Assembly: GCA_030998015.1 (NCBI GenBank)
Contig: JARWMV010000006.1
Span: 248,001 to 312,000 of the forward strand
Length of the DNA stretch: 64,000 nucleotides
Direction: 5' to 3'
DNA from: Ceratorhiza oryzae-sativae
Taxonomy: Eukaryota > Basidiomycota > Agaricomycetes > Cantharellales > Ceratobasidiaceae
A program made the translations under genes and the position numbers. Shown here one piece after another: positions 36,547 through 46,279 of the stretch (the stretch's first letter is position 1; each line of letters begins with the position of its first letter). The notes beneath the pieces were generated by a model. It did no database searches. It was given only the letters and a program-made list of their open reading frames with translations, and had not been told where the DNA came from.

Positions 36547-37157
36547 GTAAAGCCTCCGGCATCGCTGCCCATAGGCTTATCATCACCACTTAGGTGTTTG
36601 ACGTTACCGTTCAGGTCGTAGCTCTGACACATTGGGTGTGCCTTTGGATGATGATGCCATAGTAGCAGGCTGAGCAGTAGTGGCAGCAGCAGTGACAGTA
36701 GATGAAGGAGCAGGCACAATAGGTAGCATGGGGGCAATGGGTTTGGTGGGTGACAGTAAGCCAATCTGGGCAAACAACAATAGGTATAGGTGGTTGTCAA
36801 GAGATAGATGTTTGACACCTGTGTGTGTATGCACCCCTAGTATTGCTTCATATAGGCTGAGTTGGTTGCTAGTGAATTGGTATTCTGTGGTGCCAAGTTG
36901 TAACAAGTAAAGCTGATTGTGGAGATCACGTTTGACAGTATTGAGGGTGGACACATTTGAGGGCAATGGTGGTAGTGCAATGTCAAAGGGGGCTGGATTG
37001 AGTGTGAAGTCAGTGAATTTGTCTGTAACACCTGTAGCATTGAGGAAATCTTGTACTTGGTGATCCAATGAAATTGGCAACAAGTGAGGCAATAGATGCA
37101 GTGATTGAGCAGGCATAGATAACTGAGGATTCGACAGGGTGTGCAACCAGTGAGCTC
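36547..37157 (-). other. ORF fragment between the two LTR elements
   Basis: A 180-codon minus-strand ORF (37146-36604) starts at a TTG with no ATG and is cut close to the 3' LTR of the truncated element. It is rich in Pro, Ser, Thr and Ala, with PLPSNVSTLNTVKRDLHNQL and LEUs in heptad-like spacing. It is not recognised; it may be part of an older mobile element into which the 37163 element inserted. Its continuation on the other side of the insertion (from 44113) shows no clear coding sequence. Confidence 0.35.
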
Positions 37158-37162
37158 AATAA
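37158..37162. repeat. Target-site duplication, left
   Basis: AATAA directly before the 5' LTR; the same five bases follow the 3' LTR at 44108-44112. Confidence 0.85.
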
Positions 37163-37538
37163 TGTCACAAACTGACACGCATACATCCACTCTACAATAT
37201 TTTCTCGATTTACTACATTTTATGAGATCATCTTCAAAACATACTTGCCTTTTATGGTATATCTGTGTCATGTGACTCAGGGAATGTTCCGGACTGGTAA
37301 CCGAGATATATTTCAACTCTGATGTGAAATTCTGCAGTTCTGCAGTCGCTTCTACTGCTTCTATCTCTTATCTGTCGTGACTCACTGTACAGACTTGTTT
37401 GTTATGATGTGGCTCGTACTATGTATATAAACTAGGTCAAGTTCGCAGAGGACTCCTCAAGAACTTGACCTCTCGTCGAATACAAGTTCTTTTATTCTCT
37501 TACTATTTTTCTTGCCACCTGACTTGTCGTCGTCGACA
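37163..37538 (+). repeat. 5' LTR of chromovirus
   Basis: 376 bp, TGTCACAAAC...GTCGACA. It holds the TATA box, the predicted transcription start and an 11-bp perfect inverted repeat (37434-37444 with 37461-37471). Confidence 0.95.
37424..37431 (+). promoter_or_regulatory. TATA box in 5' LTR
   Basis: TATATAAA. A start about 30 bp downstream would fall at about 37455, just at the sequence complementary to the primer-binding site. The 3' LTR carries the same box. Confidence 0.65.
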
Positions 37539-37540
37539 TC

Positions 37541-37555
37541 AGGTCAAGTTCTTGA
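37541..37555 (+). promoter_or_regulatory. Self-complementary primer-binding site
   Basis: AGGTCAAGTTCTTGA lies two bases after the 5' LTR and is the exact reverse complement of 37457-37471 inside the LTR, at the predicted mRNA 5' end. It does not begin with TGG, as tRNA-primed sites do. This is the arrangement of Tf1-type self-priming elements. Confidence 0.7.
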
Positions 37556-37860
37556 CAATCGTAAGTCTCAGTGTTGTCTGGGATACGTTCTGGAACGCCG
37601 TTGGCGTTGTCTCGAGATAACTTCCCGTTGCCTTCCCCAATCCCACTCCACCTATCCACAGCCACAAGATATCGTTGCCCTATACGCGCCTCTGTGAAAC
37701 CTTGCATAGCTAGGTCCCTCACACGTCGTAACAAGCTTCGGTTCTCCAATCTCTTTTGTCAACAAGAGGTGGGGTCGCTCATTGCCCTTAAGTAGTTGAG
37801 CAACGGAGGTCACCTTCCTATTCCAATAGACTCGGGAAAGGGTCTATTTTTCCTTTTATC

Positions 37861-38614
37861 TTGCTCTTGCTCGAGTACGTCTCTGACGGAACGCACGGCC
37901 CTCAAGTGGCACAACCTTTTACAGAAGATCAGCGCTGCCATCTGTGTGGGTGGTTCGGACACCTATCGATCCACTGCTTCACCCTCAACTCGGTCGAAAG
38001 TATCCTTGAAGAAGCGGGGCACATCGATTTCAACCAAGTAGTAATCATCAAAGTCCACCCCCAGAGAGTCGGACGTGCCCAACAAGCCTTCGTCACCGAG
38101 CCAGGTGCCCCTGAGTGCAAAATCTGCTGTCGGGCGAATGGAGCCACTTTCCCAGCGCGCTGCCCCTATTGTCCTAAGAAGGACAAATTCCTTTATTACT
38201 ACACCATCCCCCGCAACCAGCTATAAGCTGGAGAACCTCGGCCAACAGCTTCTTCGTCACCTGCTAAACACTATCAAAAACTTCCAAGACAGGTACCGTT
38301 ACTACCAGAATAAGTACGAAGAAACCCATGAAAAACTTCACGAAGCCAAGGCCCGTTGCGCATACTTAACCGAGCGTTTGCGCGAACACCAGGAGGACTA
38401 CCTATCCCTCCTCCAAGACCATCTCAGACTAGAAGCAATAGTCCAAGAAACAATTGAACCCCACGAGTACGCCTTCCCCGTCTTCTCAACACTGTCAGAC
38501 CTCCCTCACCCCACCTTTCTAAGTGGCACGGGCTCGCCAATTCAGGAAGAAGCACCCCTTCTGGCAGCCCAAATCAATCCTTCCCAAGGAAGCACTCCTT
38601 TGGGACCAAATTAA
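37861..38614 (+). pseudogene. Accessory ORF upstream of gag (zinc knuckle plus coiled coil)
   Basis: Two overlapping frames make up this region. The first (37861-38226) encodes a CCHC zinc knuckle, CHLCGWFGHLSIHC (C-x2-C-x4-H-x4-C), then a second Cys-rich part, PECKICCRANG...ARCPYCPKK. The second (38075-38614) encodes a long charged helix, likely a coiled coil (NKYEETHEKLHEAKARCAY, LREHQEDYLSLLQDHLRLE). In the overlap the two read as successive parts of one protein, so a frameshift at about 38200-38226 or a programmed shift is likely. It lies before gag in the same orientation and is separate from the gag knuckle. I know of no role; RNA binding is plausible from the knuckle. Confidence 0.55.
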
Positions 38615-38825
38615 ACTAAAGAGGGTGGAGTGTCCATATCGTTGCCAGGACACCAAAAGCTGGGACTTGGACGATACTTGGTTGAGGTTCGCGGGAATCG
38701 GGAACTTTGAAATCTATAGACTTGTGAGGGGGACGGAAATCCTTTATTACCAAAACAACTCTCAATTCCCTGTACTTCCTTACTGTCTCTGTCGCCTTTA
38801 AAAATCTACTCGAGTCCCTTCTGAA

Positions 38826-40217
38826 ATGGCATCGCCAGCCCCTGCCCCTGCTTGGGCAAATATGTCTGATGAAGATAAGGTCATCTATATGCTTCGATCA
38901 ATGGATGAACTGCGAGAGCGAACCAATAACCTCCAAAATGATATTGGGGACGTCGAACACAATAATAAAACCTACACAGATTCACTCGAGGCCAAACTTA
39001 CCACAAATCAGACAAAAATAGATGCAGATGTGGCCGGACTAGCCACCAATGTCAACAACCTAGTGGGAATGTTAGCCATTCTCCAAACTACTATCACACG
39101 CATTGAGGCGCAAATCAACACCTCCATGGGTGGCCCAGGCGCTGCTCAAGTACTAGCTCCCACTGGTACAGTTCAACCACAACCAACAGCACCTGCTCCC
39201 TCTGGAGGATCGACCGCAAAGGTTAAGATGGCCGCCCCTCAAAAATTTGATGGCACAAAACGGGAAGACACCATCTCATTCAGAATTGCATGCGCCTGAT
39301 ATATCAATACAAACATGAGTGGGCACTCAGCTGACCAAGTGGTCGCCTTCATCACCTCTTATCTTGAAGAGTCAGCAGCTGAATGGGTCAACTCATATGA
39401 AGAATTTGAAATTCTCAACCCTGGAACTGCGATCCCCTGGCTTCATGATGCCAATTTATTCTGGCAAGAGTTTACTACCCGATATGGGGATCTGAACTGC
39501 ACCGAAAATAACCGCGACAAGTGGCAGAAGCTGAAACAATCCAAGACGGTGCAGGACTACCTCACCCTATTCAACTTATATTCCACAGGCCTCAACTACA
39601 ATGATGCTGCCATGTGTGATCAGTTCTATGATGGTCTGTCGTCAGACGTAACAGATAGCATGGTGGCCCAAAACTATGATCCCCACACAAAGACATTCGC
39701 CCAGCTCACGCAGCGGGCCCTGGAAATTGACTGCCACCTCATTTCCTTCGGTAGCAAGAGGACATCACATGGGGGTAATAAGTCCAGCAGCAACAACACC
39801 TCGACTAGCAGGCCCACAAATAACCCCCAAAGCGCTCCCCAAAAGGAGAAATTCAAGAATGGGGAATGCATATACAAGATTAAAGACGGCAGGGCTGTAA
39901 AAGGTCAAATCGTAGCCATTGGCCCCAATGCAAAGGGCTTCACGGTTCCAACCGTCCGTTACGATGGCAGTAATGCCAACATACAAGAATCCTTCAAGGA
40001 CATAAAGAAGGATAACCATCCGCCAGTGGCCCCCAAGGCAAAGGACCCAGACGCAATGGATCTGGATAGCGCAGGAAAAGGGAAGGGTACAAACACCTGC
40101 TACAACTGTGGAGGGCGTGGCCACATTGCCGCCAAATGCCCTTCAGCCAAAATGTCAGGATACGAGGCAGCAGTTGAGGATGTAGAAACAACCGATGACA
40201 AGTTGGTAAAAGAATGA
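38826..40217 (+). pseudogene. Gag of chromovirus, one in-frame stop
   Basis: One reading frame from ATG 38826 to TGA 40215-40217, 463 codons plus stop, interrupted by a TGA at 39297-39299 after SFRIACA. The N-terminal part has a coiled-coil-like segment (DELRERTNNLQNDIGDVEH) and a Pro/Ala linker. The capsid-like part contains WVNSYEEF, FWQEFTTRYGD and KWQKLKQSKTVQDYLTLFN. It ends with a CCHC zinc knuckle, CYNCGGRGHIAAKC, for RNA packaging. Because frame and similarity continue after the stop, it is a single point mutation or a read-through site. The stop codon of gag overlaps the start codon of pol (ATGA at 40214-40217). Confidence 0.88.
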
Positions 40218-43200
40218 GCTCAAACCGTGCCAGGGGGGCGGTTTTGGGCGCTATGTTACAAAATGCACATAATGAAAATAAAAAAATGGAAATGGAATGT
40301 ATGTCATTAGGAAATCAATCACAACTGCAGTTTTTCTTTCATGCATTCCCTCTGCGCATAACCCCCGAACACAAGTCTGCATATAACATGAAAAAATTCA
40401 ACGGATGGGCCATGATCGACTCAGGGGCCACGTCAGTATTTATACATGAAGATTTGGTTAAACAATACCGTATTCCTACCGTTGCCCTAAAAACACCCAA
40501 GAAACTGAGGGTAATTGATGGAAGGGAGATTGACTCTGGGTCGGTGACCCACTACTGCACCTTTGAGTTGTGCATTCAAGAGCACCGAGAAATCCTCAGT
40601 GCCTATGTTGTGAACGTTGGCAAAAACGATTTAGTCCTGGGCATGTCATGGCTCAAATTCCATAACCCTAACATTGATTGGGATGGAAAAGACATGAAGT
40701 TCAACTTGCCAATATGCCTGAAGCATTGCATCACAAAATCATTGCACGTGCGTGCAAATGAACCTAAGGAGCTTCAGTTGGACTCCTTAGACTCACTCCC
40801 AACAAAATATAAAGAATTCCAGAAAATATTCGCTGAAGAAGACGATGTCCAACCACTACCACCCCATAGAAAGTGGGATATGGAAATAGATTTAAAACCA
40901 GACGCCAAGCCAAGGCATGGTCCCATATATAGCGTGGGTGTCAAGGAAGACGCAGAATTGCGCAAAACCTTGGATCGCCAACTGAAAGCAGGGCATATCA
41001 GACCCTCAAGGTCACCAATGGCATCTCCGGTCATATTCGTCAAAAAGAAGAATGGGAAGCTGCGCATGTGCATCGACTACCGGCGGCTAAACGAAATGAC
41101 TATCTCCAATGTGTACCCACTCCCACGCATCAATGATATTGTGGAAACCTTGCGGGGGGCAAAGATATTCACCAAGTTTGACCTAAAGTGGGGTTTCAAC
41201 CTCATACGAATTCGGGAAGGAGATGAATGGAAGGCTGCTTTCAAGACCAAATACGGGCTGTATGAGCCCCTAGTCATGCAATTTGGTCAAAAGAATGCAC
41301 CAGGAACCTTCATGGCCATGATCCGAGAAGAATTCCAGGACATCGAGGGTATTTACATTGTAATTTACATGGACGACATATTAGTATTCTCAAAGAACCA
41401 GGAAGAACACGATGAACATGTCAGAGAAGTCCTGCGCCGGCTTCAAAAAGCCGGTCTATACTGTGCCCTGGAGAAATGCGTTTTTGACGTCACCAAAGTG
41501 GACTACCTGGGAATAGTAGTAACTCCCCAAGGGATTAAAGTAGACCCGGCCAAGGTTGAAAAGGCTGTTGAATGGCCAACCCCTACAAACCCAACCGAAG
41601 TCCTGGAAGGGTTGGGGTTTGCAAACTGGTTAAGGCACTTCATAAAAGACTTCTCAAAAATCACAAAATGTCTCTACGAACTTGTCAAGAAGGACACAAA
41701 GTGGGAATGGACAGAAGAAAGGGATCAGGCGTGGAACTTGCTAAAGCAGAAATTGAAAGAAGCACCCCTCCTAATTCAGCCAGAACCCAGCAAACCATTT
41801 ATCTTAGAAACAGACACCTCAGGCTATGCCACAGGTGCTGTGTTATTGCAATATGGAGAAGACGGAATGCTTCACCCAATCTCCTACTACTCCAAAGCAA
41901 TGGTCCCAGCAGAAAGAAACTACGATATCTACAACAAAGAAATGCTGGCAATTATCAAAGCCCTTAAACACTGGCGACATCTGCTAGAAGGGGCCGAACA
42001 CCCAGTAAACATTGTTTGCGATCACAAGAACCTGGAATATTGGAAGACAAATCAGCCACTGAACAGTCGGGTCACATGGTGGCATGAGTTCTTATCCAGG
42101 TTCGAATTCAAGATTTTATACATTGAAGGGGCAAAGAATGGCCGTGCAGACATACTCTCTAGGCTGTCAAGACACATCCCTAAAGAGGGGGGTGAGAGCC
42201 AAGCTCTGCTTGCACAAAACCAATTTTTGGAACTAAAATCTCTGTGGTTACAAGCAATCACACCAGACCATGACCTGGAACAACTCATTAGGGACGCTAT
42301 CCCAGGGGATGAGCACCTGTCAAAAGTGCTAAAAGCCCTAGATGACAATGAGAAGGTCAAAGATTGGGAATGGGATGAAGGACTCTTACGACACAAGGGC
42401 AGAATCTACGTCCCAAATAACAAAGAACTTCGCAAACTGGTCATTGAAAGCCGTCACGATAGTCCAGCAGCAGGACACCCAGGACAGTTCAGAACATATG
42501 AATTGTTAAATCGCAAATACACATGGTTATCAATGAAAAAATCAGTCAACGAATATGTCACACACTGCGAGTCATGCATCAGGAACAAGCACAGCAACCA
42601 AGTTCCCCCAGGGCACTTAAACCCAATACCTGCACCAGAAAAACCTTGGGAAGAAATTACCTACGATCTGATCACTGGGCTACCCCTGTCAGAGGGATTT
42701 GATGCCATATTTACAGTTGTCAACTGCCTGACAAAAATGGTCCACTTTATCCCATGTCAATCGGAAGCCAGTGCTATGGATTGCGCCAACCTGTTCCTAA
42801 CATATGTATGGAAACTCCATGGGTTACCACAGAAAACAATCTCAGACCGTGGCCCCAACTTTGCATCCAAATTCTTAAGGCACTTATACGAACGACTGGA
42901 TATAAAACCCTCCTACTCCACAGCATACCACCCTCAGACAGATGGCCAGTCCGAATGAGCCAACCAAGTAGTGGAAGGGTACATCAGACACTATGTATCA
43001 GACAGACAAGATGACTGGGTCTCGCTCCTACCATTAGCTGAATTTGCCTACAATAATGGTGTCAACGCCTCAACTGGCAAATCACCATTTTTTGCAAACT
43101 ACGGTTTCCACCCAAGGCTAGCAGTTGGAGACAGGGAGGAAGCAGAACTCCCTTTAGCGGACAACCATGCAGAATGGCTCCAGAAGGGCCACAACGAACT

Positions 43201-43744
43201 TAAGGCAGCCCTGGAAATAGCCAATCAGAGGATCAAGGAATACTACGACCAGAAGCATCGGACTCCTGAAGCTATTAAGGTTGGAGACAAAGTCTGGCTT
43301 GATACCAAAAACATACAGACACAGCAGGCCTCCAGGAAACTGGCCCACAAAAGAGTTGGACCATTCAGGGTGGTAGCACAACATGGCACACATGCCTACA
43401 AATTGGACCTACCAATAACCATGAAAATACACCCAGTATTTCATGTCTCGCTCCTGACCAAATATAAAGACAACCCCTATGGCCGTCAGGTTCCCCCACC
43501 ACCACCTGTGGTAACTCCTGAAGGGGAAGAAGAGTTTGAAGTGGAACAGATCATAAAGTCACGATACAACAAAAGATCCAACGTCTTCGAATACTATGTC
43601 AAGTGGCTTGGCTATGACGAGCGACAATGGTTAACCTATGACGACCTGGTAAACACACCAGAACTCATCGACGACTATGTCAAGTCACACCCAAAGGCAC
43701 CCCAGGACCCCCGTGCCTTGAAGGGGGGAAGTGTCACAAACTGA
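40214..43744 (+). pseudogene. Pol of chromovirus, one in-frame stop
   Basis: One frame of 1176 codons plus stop from ATG 40214, broken by a TGA at 42956-42958. Order: aspartic protease (MIDSGATSVFI, about residue 69), reverse transcriptase (MRMCIDYRRLNEM, active site YMDDILVFS about residue 385), RNase H (ETDTSGYATGAVL, about 533), integrase zinc finger (HDSPAAGHPGQFRT...HCESCIRNKH), integrase core (EEITYDLITGLP, TISDRGPNF, PQTDGQSE), C-terminal integrase domain and a chromodomain (EFEVEQIIKSRYNKR, YYVKWLGYDE). The premature TGA follows QSE directly, where relatives have an Arg codon (C to T change). The core also reads VVNCLTKMVHF where relatives have VVDRLSK. The last codons run 13 bases into the 3' LTR. 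There is no separate envelope ORF. Confidence 0.93.
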
Positions 43745-44107
43745 CACGCATACATCCACTCTACAATATTTTCTCGATTTACTACATTTTATGAGATCAT
43801 CTTCAAAACATACTTGCCTTTTATGGTATATCTGTGTCATGTGACTCAGGGAATGTTCTGGACCGGTAACTGAGATATATTTCAACTCTGATGTGAAATT
43901 CTGCAGTTCCGCAGTCGCTTCTACTGCTTCTATCTCTTATCTGTCGTGACTCACTGTACAGACTTGTTTGTTATGATGTGGCTCGTACTATGTATATAAA
44001 CTAGGTCAAGTTCGCAGAGGACTCCTCAAGAACTTGACCTCTCGTCGAATACAAGTTCTTTTATTCTCTTACTATTTTTCTCGCCACCTGACTTGTTGTC
44101 GTCGACA
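43732..44107 (+). repeat. 3' LTR of chromovirus
   Basis: 376 bp, preceded by the purine tract GAAGGGGGGAAG. It is identical to the 5' LTR except at six C/T positions. Confidence 0.95.
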
Positions 44108-44112
44108 AATAA
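44108..44112. repeat. Target-site duplication, right
   Basis: AATAA, matching 37158-37162. Confidence 0.85.
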
Positions 44113-45166
44113 TGACTGGGGCTCATAACCTGTTGAAGCACAGTGAGACAAAGCAGATTGAGCCTGCTAGAGATGAGTGGGGAGAACATTGCTGTTGATT
44201 GAGTGACTTGTATATTTGTTTATATAGAATACAACAGATAAATCCAGGTGGTACATCAGCATGTATACAAGAGAAAGAAAGTACAAATGGAGATAAAACA
44301 CATAATATTGGACACAAGACAAAGGAGAGGTAAAATATCAATATATCCTTGATATATGCACAGAATTGTTCAACATGATCTACAAGCCAATAGCAGGTCT
44401 CAGATGCATCAATGCCTTTGATCCACACCCTGTCTTTACTCTCTTATCCTATACTGGGCTAGGGTGTACCCCAAGTATAGCAGTACCCTCTTTTGATGAT
44501 TGCACTGGCATGCATGTATCTATTTGGCTCTGGAATACCCTCCTCAGGGTATAAAAGGACCTCCTCTGAGGCCCTTCCAGACCACCTCCTCTCCTCTACT
44601 CAACCCAGACTGGTTATTGGTTTCTTTTCTCTTTCTATTTTCTTTTGTCTGTGTGTGATTTCTTATATAACTAGTACTGAGGAATATAGTACCATATTAG
44701 TTATATACTGTCTGATTCATTGTATCTTATATACAGAGATATATAAGGATACAATATTGCCTGATTGAGCATGACATTAAGTACCAGCTATTAGAGGAAA
44801 TCTAAGTACCTGTAGCTGAGGAAGCACATGCATTAGGCAGCCCACCATCTATCCTATAAGCTATTGCTTAAGTCTAGTATTAAGATTAGTATCAGTTAGT
44901 CCAAGCAACTAGGGCTGAACTACATTTAAGATATCTAAGGGAACCTGACCATAGTAGTCTTGCTGTTTATACCTATAAATTAGTCAGTTTACACTGTGAA
45001 AGATTAAGACTACCTTGAGTGTTACTTGATCACATTGCAACTACTTTGAGCCTTCTTACTCTAGTCTAAGAAGTATTGAGTACAAGTGGTGTATACTAAC
45101 ATATCTACATTTGCTTAAGCTCTAGATATTCAAGTGTACCCTGACCCATAACACAAGTACTGGACA
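44113..45166. other. Repeat-derived AT-rich region
   Basis: There is no intact gene. A possible promoter-like block with GTATAAAAGG at about 44549 and pyrimidine-rich flanks resembles LTR leaders, but no partner LTR was found. From about 44820 the sequence reads as decayed 5' half of the Tc1/mariner transposase, with several stops. A minus-strand ORF (44428-44123) has no domain. Confidence 0.4.
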
Positions 45167-45772
45167 ATGGAGGATTGGAAACATGTTTTCTGGTCAGATG
45201 AGACCAAGATTAATTGCATGGGGTCAGATGGTGTCAAATGGGGATGGGTACATGGCAAAAAAAACTTACAGAAGCAGCTGGTGGTTGGGACAGCCAACTT
45301 CAGTGGAGGTTCCATTATGTTCTGGGGCTGCATGGGCTATGCTGGGATGGACTATGGGTGTAAGCTGGATGGAACATTGAATAAGGAAGGATATTTGGCT
45401 ATTTTGGGTGATGAGCTAGGTTGTAGTCTGGAGCATTTAGGCTTAGAGCTGGGGGAAGTGGTGTTTCAGCAAGTCAATGTACACTCACACACAGCCAAGG
45501 TTTGCCTTAAATGGTTTGACAACAATGGCATTGAGCTTATGGAGTGGCCAGCTTACTCACCTGATCTCAATCCTATTGAAAACCCATGGGCAGAGCTGAA
45601 GCAACAGCTTGGTACCTACAAATACTCCCCCTCTGGGATATTGGAGCTCTGGGACCAAGTTCAGACAGAGTGGGACAGAATCACCCCAGGATTTTGTCAG
45701 GACCTTATAGAGAGTATGCCACACAGAATGGCTATGGTTATAGAATGCCAGGGAGATACTATTGACCACTAG
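45167..45772 (+). pseudogene. Tc1/mariner transposase, C-terminal catalytic part
   Basis: A 201-codon ORF covers the DDE catalytic domain of Tc1/mariner transposases: EDWKHVFWSDETKIN (first Asp), GGSIMFWGCMGY, then VFQQVNVHSHTAK and EWPAYSPDLNPIENPWAELK with the final acidic residue. The second catalytic Asp, normally in QQDNxxxHT, is replaced (QQVN), so the enzyme is inactive. The N-terminal helix-turn-helix half upstream is broken by stops. No terminal inverted repeats could be paired around it. It is a relic in the island between helicase copies 2 and 3. Confidence 0.85.
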
Positions 45773-46279
45773 TTCACTAGGGGCACATGTTTATTTATTC
45801 CTGTTACAAAACTGTATGCCTCCTCTATCATTTCATGTATATCTTAACTGTTTCTGTTTCAATTGTGTCCAAAATTTCTATGGAATGTAATTTAAATGGC
45901 TCTCTGCTGTTTGCATATATACATGCAATGTTAAAAGGCATGATTCAGGGGGACTGATGCATGCAAGTTTTGTTGGGTTTTGGCGTTCTATGGTGCTTAC
46001 GGTGCTTGTGAGTGGCTTAGCTTTACAGTACTGATTGCTTATATGCGTTGGTAAATTTTTCGTGTATCTTGCCCTTGTTCATTTTATCCACTTGTTTACC
46101 CGGTTTTCTGGCAGACTTGCAAAAGGTTTTAGGTGTGTTACATGTGTACAGTTTCGTTGCTAACTGTATCACGTGGGTATGCACATCAGTGCGGCTAAGT
46201 ATTTGTTTGCGTCCTGCGCAAGCCACAGTGCAGATCGACACAATTAGAGCCTATGCTCAATCGGCAAGCTAATGCCATG

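Larger units (their letters stand above)
37163..44107 (+). mobile_element. Near-complete Ty3-type chromovirus LTR retrotransposon
   Basis: The element is 6.9 kb with 376-bp LTRs differing at only six positions and an AATAA target duplication on both sides. Order: 5' LTR, self-priming PBS, accessory ORF with a zinc knuckle, gag, pol (protease, RT, RNase H, integrase, chromodomain), purine tract, 3' LTR. Gag and pol each carry one in-frame TGA, so this copy is probably inactive although recently inserted. It sits inside older repeat-derived DNA, in the island that separates helicase copies 2 and 3. Confidence 0.95.

Noticed and set aside
43685..43885. Short minus-strand ORF in the 3' LTR, repeated near 37117-37316 in the 5' LTR
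   Set aside because: It is the same LTR sequence read backwards; it differs only at CpG sites and has no coding features.
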